Source: Seminavis robusta (lineage: Eukaryota > Bacillariophyta > Bacillariophyceae > Naviculales > Naviculaceae). From it: DNA of 64,000 bases. The notes below the pieces were generated by a model. It searched no databases. It had not been told where the DNA came from and saw only the letters and a list, made by a program, of their open reading frames with translations. The stretch spans positions 62,001-126,000 of the forward strand of contig CAICTM010000063.1 in assembly GCA_903772945.1 (NCBI GenBank). Direction: 5' to 3'. Each line of letters begins with the position of its first letter. Position 1 is the first letter of the stretch. Positions 30,308-40,131 of the stretch are shown here, piece after piece. The translations under genes and the position numbers were made by a program.

Positions 30308-32146
30308 ATGGACAACCCTTTTGGAAAATGCGGCTCCGTTCCATCGGTGATGAGACAAGATGCCCAGCGCCGCGCTGCTGCCATGGCCAGCCCTTGCAAC
30401 AGTGATCTTGAAAGTAACAGTATCTTCAGCGATCAATCTGCCATTCCAGCTTCCCCTCACCCATTAGTCGATGAAGGGCAGATCCCCTTTGCTTCGCCAG
30501 AAATGGCCCAACAGGCCCGCAAAGATTGGAAAACTCACGGAGGAAATTTGACTCAAGCCCTCGAAGACAAGAGACTCCAGACCGAAAACCAACTGGGAGG
30601 AGATCCCTTGTCACGACAGCCCGGGAGCCTCGTGGTCCGAGTTATTTCGGCCCAAAAGCGTGTCGACCTGAGTGGTGCCAAGTACACGGCCTATGTTATC
30701 CGGGTCCAGTTTACCAACCCAGCTTCACCAGAAAACAACAACCCTTCGGTCTCCAGCACGCTTGTGGAACACCGGTATTCCGAATTCGACAAGGTGAATG
30801 CGATTGTGAAAAAACATCAGATTCAACTCGACAATAGCGCCTCGTTTCCAGGCAAAAGCTGGGCTGGTCGGGTTGGTAACTGGACTCCAAGCCTTACCCT
30901 GGCCCCCGAAAAGCACGATGAACTCATCAATTATCGAGTGATTCAACTCGATTGCTGGTTGGTTCATATCGTGAGTATGTACAACCAAGGGATTCTACCC
31001 ATGGAATTGGCACAAACTCTCTATGACTTCTTGGTGGCGCCCAGCAAACCTCCTTGCGAGAATAACAATGATATTGAAAACAGGTCGTCCTATCAATACT
31101 ACAATCCATTGTCCTTCACTTTGGGATCTGGCATTCGACAAGCTACAAGGACAGTCCAATATATGTGCCGAGACCCCTACAAGCTGAACCAGAGTGATCA
31201 GAGCATCCCACTCGATCTCTTGCACGCGGCAAAAGGACTCTGTTTCCTAACTGTTGTCAAAGCCGGTCTTATGATCAGTGGGCGAATCGGAACGGGAGTG
31301 CTGGTGGCCCGCATGGACAATGGGAACAACACCCCGCAGAACAACCAGCCACTTCGTTGGAGTGCGCCCTGTGCCATTGGAACTGTCGGTATGGGATGGG
31401 GTGCGCTGGCAGGGGCGGATCTGACTCATTACTTAGTCGTCCTGACCACCAAAAAGGCAGTGGAGGATTTCTGTGGCGGTTCTTCGGTTCAACTTGGGGC
31501 CGAGATGGGTGTTGCTGTGGGGCCAATTGGTCGCGGAGCAAATTCTCACCTAGCCACTGGAGACTGGACACTCCATCCAGCCTATGCTTATGCACATTCA
31601 CAAGGGTTGTTTGTTGGAATGAGCTTGGAAGGTAGTGTGGTGTCCGTTCGGAACGATGTCAATGCCAAGTTTTACGGTCAACAAGTTTCGCCCAAGGCTC
31701 TACTGAACACTCCAGGTCCCAAAGCTGCCGAGCCTCTTTACAAGGCTCTGAATGGTGCGATGCAAGAACATATTCCTGACGAAGGATTCCGACCTAGTAC
31801 TCTGTTTAATGGAAATGCCGCTGCTGGATGCGATGTTTATCAAAACCATCCACAGCGTCCAGTTTACTTGAATCAGCATTGTTCCTCGCCTCCACCTCCA
31901 GTCATGCAAGTCCCAGGTTGTTTTGGACATGCAGACACAGATACGCCCCCACAACAAATTGCTTCTGGGAGCATGGAATCTTATCAAACTCACTCTCATA
32001 TCCTTCCCGGAGGACACACGTACCAGCAACCCCAGTTTGGTTCAATACGACCACAGACCATTGAAACGATGAATCCAGGACCACAGCCGCTGTTTGATGC
32101 ATCATCGCCCGGCAGCGCTGGAGGTGGCTATGCAAATGGCTGGTAG
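30308..32146 (+). CDS. PX-SYLF domain phosphoinositide/lipid-binding protein
   Basis: A 612-residue protein from an ATG at 30308. After a disordered N-terminus, a PX domain spans about 107-245 (SLVVRVISAQKRVDL, HRYSEFDKVNAIVKKHQI) and a SYLF/Ysc84-type domain spans about 300-470 (LLHAAKGLCFLTVVKAGLMI, GRIGTGVLVARMDNG, WSAPCAIGTVGMGWGALAGA, VVSVRNDVNAKFYG). PX binds phosphatidylinositol phosphates; SYLF (SH3YL1/Ysc84) binds membranes and actin regulators. The pairing fits an endosomal or endocytic adaptor. The last 120 residues are Pro/Gly/Gln-rich and probably disordered. The PX RYSEF motif resembles the canonical R(R/Y)-x-F/Y site. No intron is evident. The gene is flanked on both sides by copies of the ~400-bp segment. 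Confidence 0.88.
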   Translation: MDNPFGKCGSVPSVMRQDAQRRAAAMASPCNSDLESNSIFSDQSAIPASPHPLVDEGQIPFASPEMAQQARKDWKTHGGNLTQALEDKRLQTENQLGGDPLSRQPGSLVVRVISAQKRVDLSGAKYTAYVIRVQFTNPASPENNNPSVSSTLVEHRYSEFDKVNAIVKKHQIQLDNSASFPGKSWAGRVGNWTPSLTLAPEKHDELINYRVIQLDCWLVHIVSMYNQGILPMELAQTLYDFLVAPSKPPCENNNDIENRSSYQYYNPLSFTLGSGIRQATRTVQYMCRDPYKLNQSDQSIPLDLLHAAKGLCFLTVVKAGLMISGRIGTGVLVARMDNGNNTPQNNQPLRWSAPCAIGTVGMGWGALAGADLTHYLVVLTTKKAVEDFCGGSSVQLGAEMGVAVGPIGRGANSHLATGDWTLHPAYAYAHSQGLFVGMSLEGSVVSVRNDVNAKFYGQQVSPKALLNTPGPKAAEPLYKALNGAMQEHIPDEGFRPSTLFNGNAAAGCDVYQNHPQRPVYLNQHCSSPPPPVMQVPGCFGHADTDTPPQQIASGSMESYQTHSHILPGGHTYQQPQFGSIRPQTIETMNPGPQPLFDASSPGSAGGGYANGW

Positions 32147-32812
32147 CGATGTCGAGTACAAGTTGGCATGCGTGTGGCGACTGTGCCCCGCTCTAGTATC
32201 GGTAGAGGCTGTAAATAGTAGTTCAAAGAAGAATTAAATTGCTGCTGCGCCACTTTGCAAATTGCCACAAGTCTCGAGCTGCTGAACGTACAAATCAAGG
32301 ACACACAGCCCAACCCATGGGTCGCTGCAGTTTCTGGCACAAGAGTTAGCTCAACTTATTGTGCCATCCTGCAATGGATGGGACACAGGAAATCAAGAAC
32401 ATCCGAATCCACAACAGATCGGAATCCCAAAGTGGCAATACTCTGTGGCGACGAACTAACTGGTAGCATCGCCTGGTCACAACGATAAACAAATGCTTCA
32501 GCAAGCTCGGTACCGCCATCAGTGAAAGCGGATGCTACAGCGCACAGGAGTTGTCACCGGTCCGGACCAGTTCTCACAACCTATGCGCCCACCGGCACCC
32601 GAAAGCGAGCTACAGGGCAGGACAGTTGTTGGAGGTACCGACGGGTACGGTAGATTGTGCCTTACCATGACATGGAAAGCTGAAATGGCAAAGGCTTCAT
32701 TCGATAGCTAGTGTGGTGCTCGAGCGAGCAGTAACTCTGCATTTGCAGCAGTTGCTGAAATTGAAAGAGCCTAAAGAATAAAGCGAGGGCAAGAGGCGTT
32801 TTACCGTACTCG
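32147..32812. other. Intergenic between convergent genes
   Basis: About 670 bp, more than half of which is the right copy of the duplicated segment. The rest shows no recognisable gene. Confidence 0.5.
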
Positions 32813-32833
32813 TTACTTGCCAGCCATAATGCG
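32443..32833. repeat. Right copy of the ~400-bp duplicated segment
   Basis: Direct counterpart of 29388-29815. It is the natural 3' flank of the TTC38-like gene and includes its last codons (MAGK-stop on the minus strand). Differences are scattered substitutions and small indels, so the duplication is not recent. Confidence 0.8.
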
Positions 32834-34243
32834 CTCGTAGAATGAGACATTGGGCCTTTGATTTCGATTATACCATGCTTGTAGGTCGATGCTCCCATCA
32901 GTGTTTTCATTTTCATTCTTTGATTTCTTTCTATTCAAGTTGCCTTCCATCATGCCCACCAATCCAACAAAGTCTTCCAATACTTCTCTTTGTTCTGGCG
33001 ACGCTCCCAACGTTTCAAGTTTATCTGCCACTGGGGCTATCAGTTTTGCCGCCTTTTCCCATTTATCATTATCATTTGCGTCTCCTCCGCCATGATGATA
33101 TACTATAGAAATGGCACTGGCAAGGGCCGATAACACTTTTTGTGTTTCATCAGATTCAGATTCGTCGTTGGGTGATATTATGATGAGTTCCTTGTTCCAT
33201 TCGTCTCTTTGCGACCCTTCGGTATATCGGAATATGCAGAGAGAAAAGACAAGAGACTTGGACTTGTTTGCGGCACCCGATAGGGCGTCGGTGACATTCT
33301 GCAGTGCCTCTTCGATGCAGTCTGATGATTTTTGTGTGGAAAGAAGCTTGACGTTATGAATCTCTGCCTTCCACAAGACATTCAAAAGTGCTGCGGCATT
33401 CCAATACTCTGCTTTCATGTCCTTCGACATTGTGCCCCACAAATTGGTGGCAATCAAAGTGTCGAGCTTGGCTTGATCACAAGTATCAATAAAGCAGAGT
33501 GCGAGATGAAACTCCATGTGACCTTTCATAAAGGCATTGCAATTGCTGGATTTTGCTCGGTGTTGTTCTAACCACAACGCACATTCGTGAGCCCGTCCCT
33601 GCGACGACAGTGCATGAGCAACCGCATGAATGGTCCAAGGATCATCAAACCCCTTACGAATGGCACTTTGAGCCACTTGTTCGGCCGCCATAGAGTCCCC
33701 CGCCATGTGCATGGCAAATGACAGAACGCCTCCGGCATACGGTGTGTTTTCAATCAACTCTTGTACGGCTTGAGCTAATTGTAGCATTTGGCCGGAACAT
33801 GCCATCCAAAAGGCAATATTGACTGCGCGTTCGGTAAAGAATGTCTTGAGTAGATTGTTGCTGTTGCTTGTTGTGGATCCAGTGCATGCCGCCGCAGCCT
33901 GTTGAAATGCCTCCAAGGCGTCTGCAAGAGCACCCTGGCACAATTGTTCCAACCCTCGGCAAAAGTAGCCATATATCCCTTCTTCTACAAAATCTTTACG
34001 AGAGCGAATCTTACGGGTGATCAATTCGGTAGCCTCCTCTCATTTTCCAACGTTCCACAAGTAGTCTGCCTGAAACAATAAGTGTTGCACGGAATTGGAC
34101 GCGCTATCACTACTGTTGATGTCCGAAGAAATAATCTTCAACGGATCTCTCAGACCGAGAATGGAAGAAATGTACTCGTTTTCTTGCTCGGTTATTGCTG
34201 ACATACTAGTATTATCTTCTGATGCCATTTTATTGCAATTCAT
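32813..34243 (-). pseudogene. TTC38-like tetratricopeptide protein with in-frame TGA
   Basis: Reading from the ATG at 34243 there is one open phase of 476 codons broken once by TGA at 34042-34040 (codon 68); the following frame is open to 32813. Context at the break is YLWNVGK, then TGA, then EEATELITRKI, where TPR proteins often have Trp, so TGG changed to TGA is the simplest view. Downstream are helical repeats with features of TTC38 proteins: DDPWTIHAVAHALSSQGRAH and KGHMEFHLALCFIDTC. The C-terminus (QAWYNRNQRPNVSFYERIMA) ends GK. TTC38 is a conserved TPR protein of unclear function. The next possible starts after the TGA are non-ATG codons, so the gene as written is probably inactive. Base-calling error, readthrough or selenocysteine are alternatives. 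Confidence 0.65.
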
Positions 34244-34917
34244 TTCGTAAGGTAGTCCAAAAGAATAGCAGTGCCTGATGATGACAACAACAGGGCTAGG
34301 CGCCTCGTTAGTGCGGTTAGTCCACGCTTACAGTGCACTTGTGTCTTGGGTTGGGTGGTGCTCGCTAATGTACCGTAGCTAGCACAGCTGCGATTGCTCA
34401 CCATCCAGTTGCCACCAACCGGCAGCCATTAGAGCTGTTGAAAATCAATCGATCCAGGGAAGGTCCACGATGTTTCTTTCTGAAGGAAGGATGCGACTGG
34501 TATGATAGAGTGCAGGCAGTGACCTTTGCTACATCATTTGTTTCTGCCCCAATGATTCGATTCATCGCATCATTGAATCTATCGACTCTACTCTGACGTT
34601 TCTTTGTGCATGACACCGGCAAAGCCCATGGAGATCTGTGTGCTGGATACGTGTGGTCACTTAGACGAAGCCCCACGGGAAAAGAAAAGAAAAATCTCGC
34701 CAAACTTTCACACGATCACTGTTCCATCTATGGAGAGTTCGATGTGAGGCAGAGTATGCGGAACGAAAGAAAGGAGAGTGCGTGGGAATCGTTGATGGCC
34801 CATCACAGAACATTTTCAAGTTTTTACAAAATTGAATCCAGAGTCAAGTTATTAGAGCTCTAGACAAATAAAAATCTTTTTCTGTTTCCTAGCAAAAGTC
34901 CGTGCTTTGCTTCCACC
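34244..34917. other. Intergenic, no gene recognised
   Basis: About 670 bp between the divergent TTC38-like gene and FAS1 copy. Short frames here start at TTG or lack domain features. Nothing accepted. Confidence 0.4.
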
Positions 34918-35889
34918 ATGAATGTTCTAGTGTTAGTTCTGCTCCTAGCTAGCTTCGACCGTCGGGGCAACCCATGTCAAGAAGCTTCGAGGCCGCGACT
35001 TGCAAGATGTCAACTGTGTCTACATCAACGGTGCCCCACAAGGGCCCTGCACTAATCCTGCTCCTGTGGTCGTGAATGCGAATGAAGACGACAGCGAAGA
35101 TGCGGTGGTGTTCTTGCCAAGCGCCAACGACAGCGAAGATGAGCTAGTGTTGCCAGGGGCTACTACTGGTGGAGTAATCGGCGTTGGCTGGAACAATAAC
35201 GACAGCGAAGAAAATCGAAGTAGCGACAATGGCGTGAGCGTGGTAGTACTCCCAGGAAACCAGGGCGCGAGCGAAGACGGTGATGGCGTACCGGTAGCGG
35301 TTGTGTTGCCTGGCAACCCTCCAGGTCCTGTTCAATCGACATTTGCTGCTCCTCCTGGCGGGCCGGTTCTTGCTGATATTACGGAGGTAGCTCGAGGAAC
35401 GCAGTCTCTGTCATCATTGCTGGCATTGATCAATACTGCGGGGCTAGTGGAAACTCTGAAGGGACAAGGTCCCTTTACTGGTAAGTCAATGAGATCGAGT
35501 CGTGTCCATCCTGAGGGCATCATGGTGGCTTCTTGCGGCTCGCTCACATACCTCTTGTTCATGGATCTCCAAGTTTTTGCACCGTCAATGGTGCTCTTCC
35601 AACCGGTCTAGACCTATTGATAGTTCAGTCTGAAACACCCAGCGACATCCTTGTAGATATTCTCTCCTACCATGTCGTTCCTGGTGAGCTCCTCAAGTCT
35701 ACTGATCTGGTGGATGGAACCCAACTTACTACCCTACAAGGAAGCAACGTCGCAGTGAGTGTCAGTCCAGAGGGAGTCATGATTAACACTGCAAAAGTGA
35801 TTACTGCAGATGTGGAGGCTTTCAATGGTGTAATCCACATTATTGATGCCCTGGCCCCGCCTCCTCAAGGCACATCTAGATCTCCTTAG
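34918..35889 (+). pseudogene. FAS1 (fasciclin) domain secreted protein, two frameshifts
   Basis: Upstream copy of a tandem FAS1 pair. From the ATG at 34918 (ttccaccatg context) the signal peptide MNVLVLVLLLAS is read, but the frame then fails; THVKKLRGRDLQDVNCVYIN follows in the next frame. The shift falls in ctagctag at about 34946-34953, consistent with one extra 4-base unit. Exon 1 then runs to 35480 with acidic repeats (DDSEDAVVFLPSANDSED) and the first part of a FAS1 domain (SLSSLLALINTAGLVETLKG). A 93-bp intron (35481-35573, GTAAGT ... AAG) follows. Just after it, VFAP is separated from VNGALPTGLDLLIV by a second shift: one base is missing relative to the intact paralogue (around 35583-35586). 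FAS1 domains act in adhesion at the cell surface. Two lesions make this a likely pseudogene. Confidence 0.75.
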
Positions 35890-36676
35890 AAAACTAACTA
35901 ACTGTAGTGCACTGTAAATCCAAATGAGTCATCGAGCTGACTAATACAAAGGGTCTTGTGGCGTATTCTAGCTAGTATGGCACCATACGGTAGATGCACA
36001 TGGTACCGTACAAGCCGAAGTGGTGCTGTACCGCTGCGGTGCAATAGAAGGCCAAGACCTGAACAGGCGGCCCACTCTCGTTCATTCGCCTTGGATCTTC
36101 GAGCCAAAATGTATCCACGAATGATGGCTTCAAAGCCCGTTTCAAGGAACGTTCCAAACTTTTGCTGGGTCTTTATAAAGGGACTCATGCACGTGATGTC
36201 ACGGTTTCCCGCGCAGCGTCTTTTCTCGTGACTCTGGGTCTGACGTGGGGATACGTTTCAACTGACTCAACGACTGTCACTCAACTCCCGAGCCTTCTTA
36301 CAGCGAGAATCCGGAACGCACCCCGAGAAACAAAGATGAAGCCAAGGGTGTACCGGTACCGGTACAAACAAGGTCTCGGTAGCCACTTCCTGTCGCAAAA
36401 CTAAGCGTTTACTCATCTGTGATATCTCTGACGTCAATCGGAGACCCTGCGAGGAGGAGCGACAAAGAAACCCTTGGAATGGCAGCTTCTGGGCTGCGTG
36501 GGTGGTGCAAAACAAAGGCAGTCCACTCCGGGCGATTCCTTCTCCATCGATGATGATGTTTGGATGATGTAACTTGACGCCTTTTCGCACGATCATCAAT
36601 ATATCTTTCATATTAAAGCTCAGAGTGTAGTCACAAAATTAGACCAACAGAAAACTAAATTGAAGACCGAAGAACG
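35890..36676. other. Intergenic between the FAS1 copies
   Basis: About 790 bp. It contains GTAC palindromes (gtgtaccggtaccggtac near 36348) and a tttataaaggga TATA-like word near 36172. No gene accepted; the last 300 bp should carry the promoter of the second FAS1 gene. Confidence 0.45.
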
Positions 36677-37513
36677 ATGACTGTTTCTACCATGCATTCC
36701 CTTCTCTTGGCTTGTCTCCTGCTGGCGGTGCACCTTTGCGGGGCTCAGTCAACAGGACTTCGAGGGCCTGATCGGAAGTTGTCGAAGACCAACGGAGCCG
36801 ACATTGGATGTGTCTTTGTGAACGGCATTGACGCAGGCGTCCCCTGCGCCCCCCCTGCACCTCCCGTCGTTCCCGTTGACAATGAGGACGAGGAGGACGA
36901 AGATGACAGTGAGGACGTCCAGGTAATCAGTAATGCGCAAAGCCTCCCTCCCCCTCCTCCGGCTCAATCTGGTATACCTGGCGCAGCACCAACTCGCGGT
37001 AAGATTGTTGCTGTAGCCCAAGCTACTCCGCAACTTTCATCGTTGGTTGCTTTGGTGACTAGGGCTGGGCTGGTTCCAACTCTGAATGGCGATGGACCTT
37101 TCACTGGTAAGTCAGGGGAGCTGCGTGGTGGCCCGTAACGGTCATGATGGCTTCGTATGCCTAACTTATTCCTTTTTCATGATCTACCAGTTTTTGCCCC
37201 AGTCAACGGCCCGGGAGCCCTCCCTACTGGCCCTTCACTGTTGGAAATGCTCCAACTTGAAACTGACACGATTGCTGACATTCTAAAGTACCATGTTGTC
37301 TCTGGTGAAATCAGGTCCACTGACCTTATGGATGGAATGGAGGTATCTACCGTGCAGGGAAGCAAAATCACTGTCTCAATTGACCCGATGGGAGCACCAA
37401 TGATCAACGGTGCCAATGTTGTTACTGCTGATGTGGTGGCTTTCAATGGAATTATTCATCTCATTGATGGGGTCCTAACTCCACCTGTGGTCTCAACTCC
37501 AACTCCACCTTAA
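36677..37513 (+). CDS. FAS1 (fasciclin) domain secreted protein, two exons
   Basis: Exon 1 is 36677-37106 and exon 2 is 37191-37513, joined in phase 1 over an 84-bp intron (GTAAGT ... CTACCAG). The protein has 250 residues: a signal peptide (SLLLACLLLAVHLCGA), a short Cys-containing segment (GCVFVNGIDAGVPC), an acidic linker (DNEDEEDEDDSED), a Pro run, and one FAS1 domain (about 112-245) with SLVALVTRAGLVPTL, TVFAPVNGPGALP, ILKYHVVSGEI, and the H-box VVAFNGIIHLIDGVL. FAS1 proteins mediate cell adhesion or matrix binding. It is the intact paralogue of the broken gene 0.8 kb upstream, sharing intron position and phase. Confidence 0.88.
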
Positions 37514-37689
37514 GACAAGGGAATCAAGGCCGAAGGCAAATGTGGTACGATACAAGGCAGAGAGCAATTACTGTCTACGATTTTAGCAAGAAGTGACTGA
37601 ATTAAGTAGGTTTTAATCAGCACAAACTGCCGAATCGCTAAACCACAAGCTTTCACTCTGTGGTAACTTTTTGGTTGTTTGACTTTTTC

Positions 37690-38330
37690 ACCCCCCATGG
37701 GAATCATCAGTGCTTGGGCTATTGTGGTACTTATGAAAGTGTGATTTATGTCGGCAGGCTCCGTAGATTTCATTACAGGAGTTGATCAGCTTTTCCGGTG
37801 ATTCTCTGGATCGTTTCAGTATCTCAAGTCGCTCCCTGTTGCATAGGCTGCAGTGTCGTGTCCCGAAGGTTTTGACAGTGCTGATTGGGTTGCCTTGCCA
37901 TAGGATGCTCATTTCGATGTTGTTCCTTTGAATGTCTCGGTTGAGTCGGATTGATGAAGGAGGTGCAAAGTTTTGGAATTCGTTGGCGAAGTGTCTTGCA
38001 TATGAGTCTGACTTGCACTTGTTGTATAGGAGGCGCATGACGTCGTCGAAGTGTTGGTATATTCTTTCCTTGGTGTTTTGCTGGGTCGTCTACTGACGAA
38101 GCCGTTCTTGACGAAGAAACAGGAAATGCATCCAGCCAGTGTTTGGCTGCAGCATGCACATTTGTAAAATAACTTCCCTACTCTAGATTGCCCCCCAGTT
38201 TTTATTAATTGACCCGTGTGAGTCCCATCTCGCTTCCTTCCATCCCTTTGTTGTTTCTGTGGATTGCATGCTGGCCCCAAAGCAAAAGTCCGTTTACAAC
38301 CCCTTGCTGCCACTGTCAGCACAAACAAAA
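37690..38330 (-). mobile_element. Relic of a retroelement ORF with GIY-YIG-like domain
   Basis: On the minus strand a protein-like trace runs through more than one frame with stops. In order it shows TTQQNTKERIYQHFDD, MRLLYNKCKSDSYARHFANE, NIEMSILWQGNPISTVKTF and CSLCNRERLEILKRSRESPE then CNEIYGACRHKSHFHKY. This is the pattern of the nuclease tail (T-x-Q ... R ... H, then C-x-x-C and CRH) found after reverse transcriptase in GIY-YIG-bearing retroelements such as Penelope-like elements. The reverse transcriptase itself is not present. It is degenerate and has no terminal repeats that I could see. Confidence 0.55.
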
Positions 38331-38787
38331 CTAAATACGATCCTCAAATATATGATGTTATTCATCCAGACCAGACTCTCAAGTCCCCTTGTTAAAGCCA
38401 CTCATTTACGTCTCTGTGGGATCCACAGAGCCAAGCCCTTTGGCCCTCATGTATGGTCCTCAATTTGTTGCCCCTGATCCCACCCCAAATTCCACCTCCG
38501 CTTTGCCTTTAGAAGCCTGGTCCCTCGCCGCTTCCGTCCCTAGCTAGTTTCCTGCTCTTTTAAACCCCAGTAGTCCTGCCGCACAGTCGTACCGATACCT
38601 ATGTCGAGGGCGTCATTGCACACCCGATGACTGGACAATTGAGTCACGATTGAGTTCGCGGTGACAATTACTTGCAATACATTAGGCTATTTTAAAATTG
38701 CCTCGTGGAAGTTTCAAGGTTTCTTGGCGCTTCCCTCACAGCCAACGACCAACATGACGGTTCAGTTGCGAAAAGAGGCCAACAACA
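38331..38787. other. Intergenic, no gene recognised
   Basis: About 460 bp between the retroelement relic and the TPM-domain gene; the right end should carry the promoter of the latter. Confidence 0.4.
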
Positions 38788-40131
38788 ATGAAGGTGGCCT
38801 TGATATATGTGGTTTATGCATGCGCAGCTACCGGTACCGGTACAAGTAGTGGGTGGCGAGCTGCGGAAGCATTTCAAGTGCCTAGTTTTGCTCGGAAACG
38901 CACCGCTAACGGGATGCGTGCCAGTTGGCAGCTTTGGGCTCGCGACGATGTCGCTAGAGACTTGAAAGTATCGCAATGGCTCCCCGCCGCTGCTCTAACA
39001 ACGGCAGCTTTGTTGGGTCCTACGAAGCCAATCCTTCCGCCAGTGAATGCATTTCCTTCTGAGGATGCTCTCGTCCTCGTCAAGGAGAATAGAATCTCAT
39101 CAGCTCCTGAGCTCTCTGCATTCAATCTCGAGAGGGCAACAACAGCAAAAACCATGCTAAGTATGCAAACGCCCCGAACAGGGCCCGTTATGGATTTGGC
39201 TCGGGTGTTGTCTACAGAAGAACATCTGGCAATCCTAACGAGCATTCAACAAGCACAAGATAGAACAGGGACTGAGATTCAAGTCATTCTGGTAGATCAG
39301 ATTGACCCCGTAAAAAGATCGCCTAAACAAATGGCCACAGATCTCTTCAATCAATGGAAGATTGGTCCTGCAGGCAAAAACAATGGCGTGCTCATACTGG
39401 CCGTTCTGGACCAACACCGTGTCGAGATCGAAGTAGGAAGTGGCATTGATACATGGATGTCGGCCGACTGGTGCACACGTACTCTTCAAGAGACAGCTGT
39501 GCCTCAGTGTCGGCAAGGTCAATATGGAAAAGGGATCCTCCAAACCGTGGACCGCGTGGCAAAGCGTCTTGCTGATGATCCGCATCCTCACGGTCAATCC
39601 CACAATGTGGCTGAGAGGACTGCCGAGGCACAACCTACTGCATCTTCTTCCTCTGACTCTGTATCTTCTTATCGGCCAGTTTTTCTGTCGCTTATTAGTA
39701 TCGCGCTAGTCTTGTCACGGGATACAGCCTCATCCAGTTGGAAGAGGCGAGGAGCGGGGCAGCAACCACTGGAGGAAAAAACGGAAGAGGACGAAGCGGA
39801 AATCAAGAGGGCTGCAGCAATACTTCGTGCTCGCTACTTGGCAGAAAACAGGCAAGTCAAGCCAATCAAGAAGCTTAAGAAGAGCAAAACAAAGAGACGG
39901 GGTATCAACAGCAAAAAAAGCAGTGGCTACAGACCTCGATCGGGTGGTAACAAGAGTACCGGTACCGGCACTAGCAGCAGCAGCAGCAGCAGCTATTACG
40001 ACGACAGTTCCAATTGGAGCAGTAGCAGTGGGACGTCTGATTGTGGAGGAGGATCTTCGGATGATGGAGGAGGATCTTCGGATGATGGAGGAGGATCTTC
40101 GGATGGTGGCGGCGGCGGTGCTGACTGGTAG
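38788..40131 (+). CDS. Plastid-targeted TPM (TLP18.3/Psb32-like) domain protein
   Basis: A 447-residue protein from the ATG at 38788. The N-terminus MKVALIYVVYACAATGTGTS ... AAEA-FQVPSFARKR has a hydrophobic leader and an A-x-A then F motif, as in diatom plastid preproteins; a second A-containing hydrophobic stretch at about 65-85 (WLPAAALTTAALLG ... VNAF) could be a thylakoid signal. The TPM domain is at about 128-275 (MDLARVLSTEEHLAILTSIQ, TGTEIQVILVDQID, NGVLILAVLDQHRVEIEVGS). It is followed by a hydrophobic segment (SLISIALVLS), a basic region and a Gly/Ser-rich tail ending SSDGGGGGADW, as in YgcG-type proteins. In plants TLP18.3 aids photosystem II repair. Both TGTGT segments are encoded by accggtaccggtac-type DNA. 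Confidence 0.82.
   Translation: MKVALIYVVYACAATGTGTSSGWRAAEAFQVPSFARKRTANGMRASWQLWARDDVARDLKVSQWLPAAALTTAALLGPTKPILPPVNAFPSEDALVLVKENRISSAPELSAFNLERATTAKTMLSMQTPRTGPVMDLARVLSTEEHLAILTSIQQAQDRTGTEIQVILVDQIDPVKRSPKQMATDLFNQWKIGPAGKNNGVLILAVLDQHRVEIEVGSGIDTWMSADWCTRTLQETAVPQCRQGQYGKGILQTVDRVAKRLADDPHPHGQSHNVAERTAEAQPTASSSSDSVSSYRPVFLSLISIALVLSRDTASSSWKRRGAGQQPLEEKTEEDEAEIKRAAAILRARYLAENRQVKPIKKLKKSKTKRRGINSKKSSGYRPRSGGNKSTGTGTSSSSSSSYYDDSSNWSSSSGTSDCGGGSSDDGGGSSDDGGGSSDGGGGGADW
40045..40107 (+). repeat. 21-bp tandem repeat in coding sequence
   Basis: Three copies of ggaggaggatcttcggatga plus t (21 bp) encode GGGSSDD three times in the C-terminal Gly-rich tail of the TPM protein. Length variation here would be in-frame. 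Confidence 0.85.

Noticed and set aside
34398-34703. 101-codon minus-strand frame
   Set aside because: Begins at TTG and has no domain.
37688-38159. 116- and 111-codon minus frames as separate genes
   Set aside because: They are pieces of one degraded retroelement trace.
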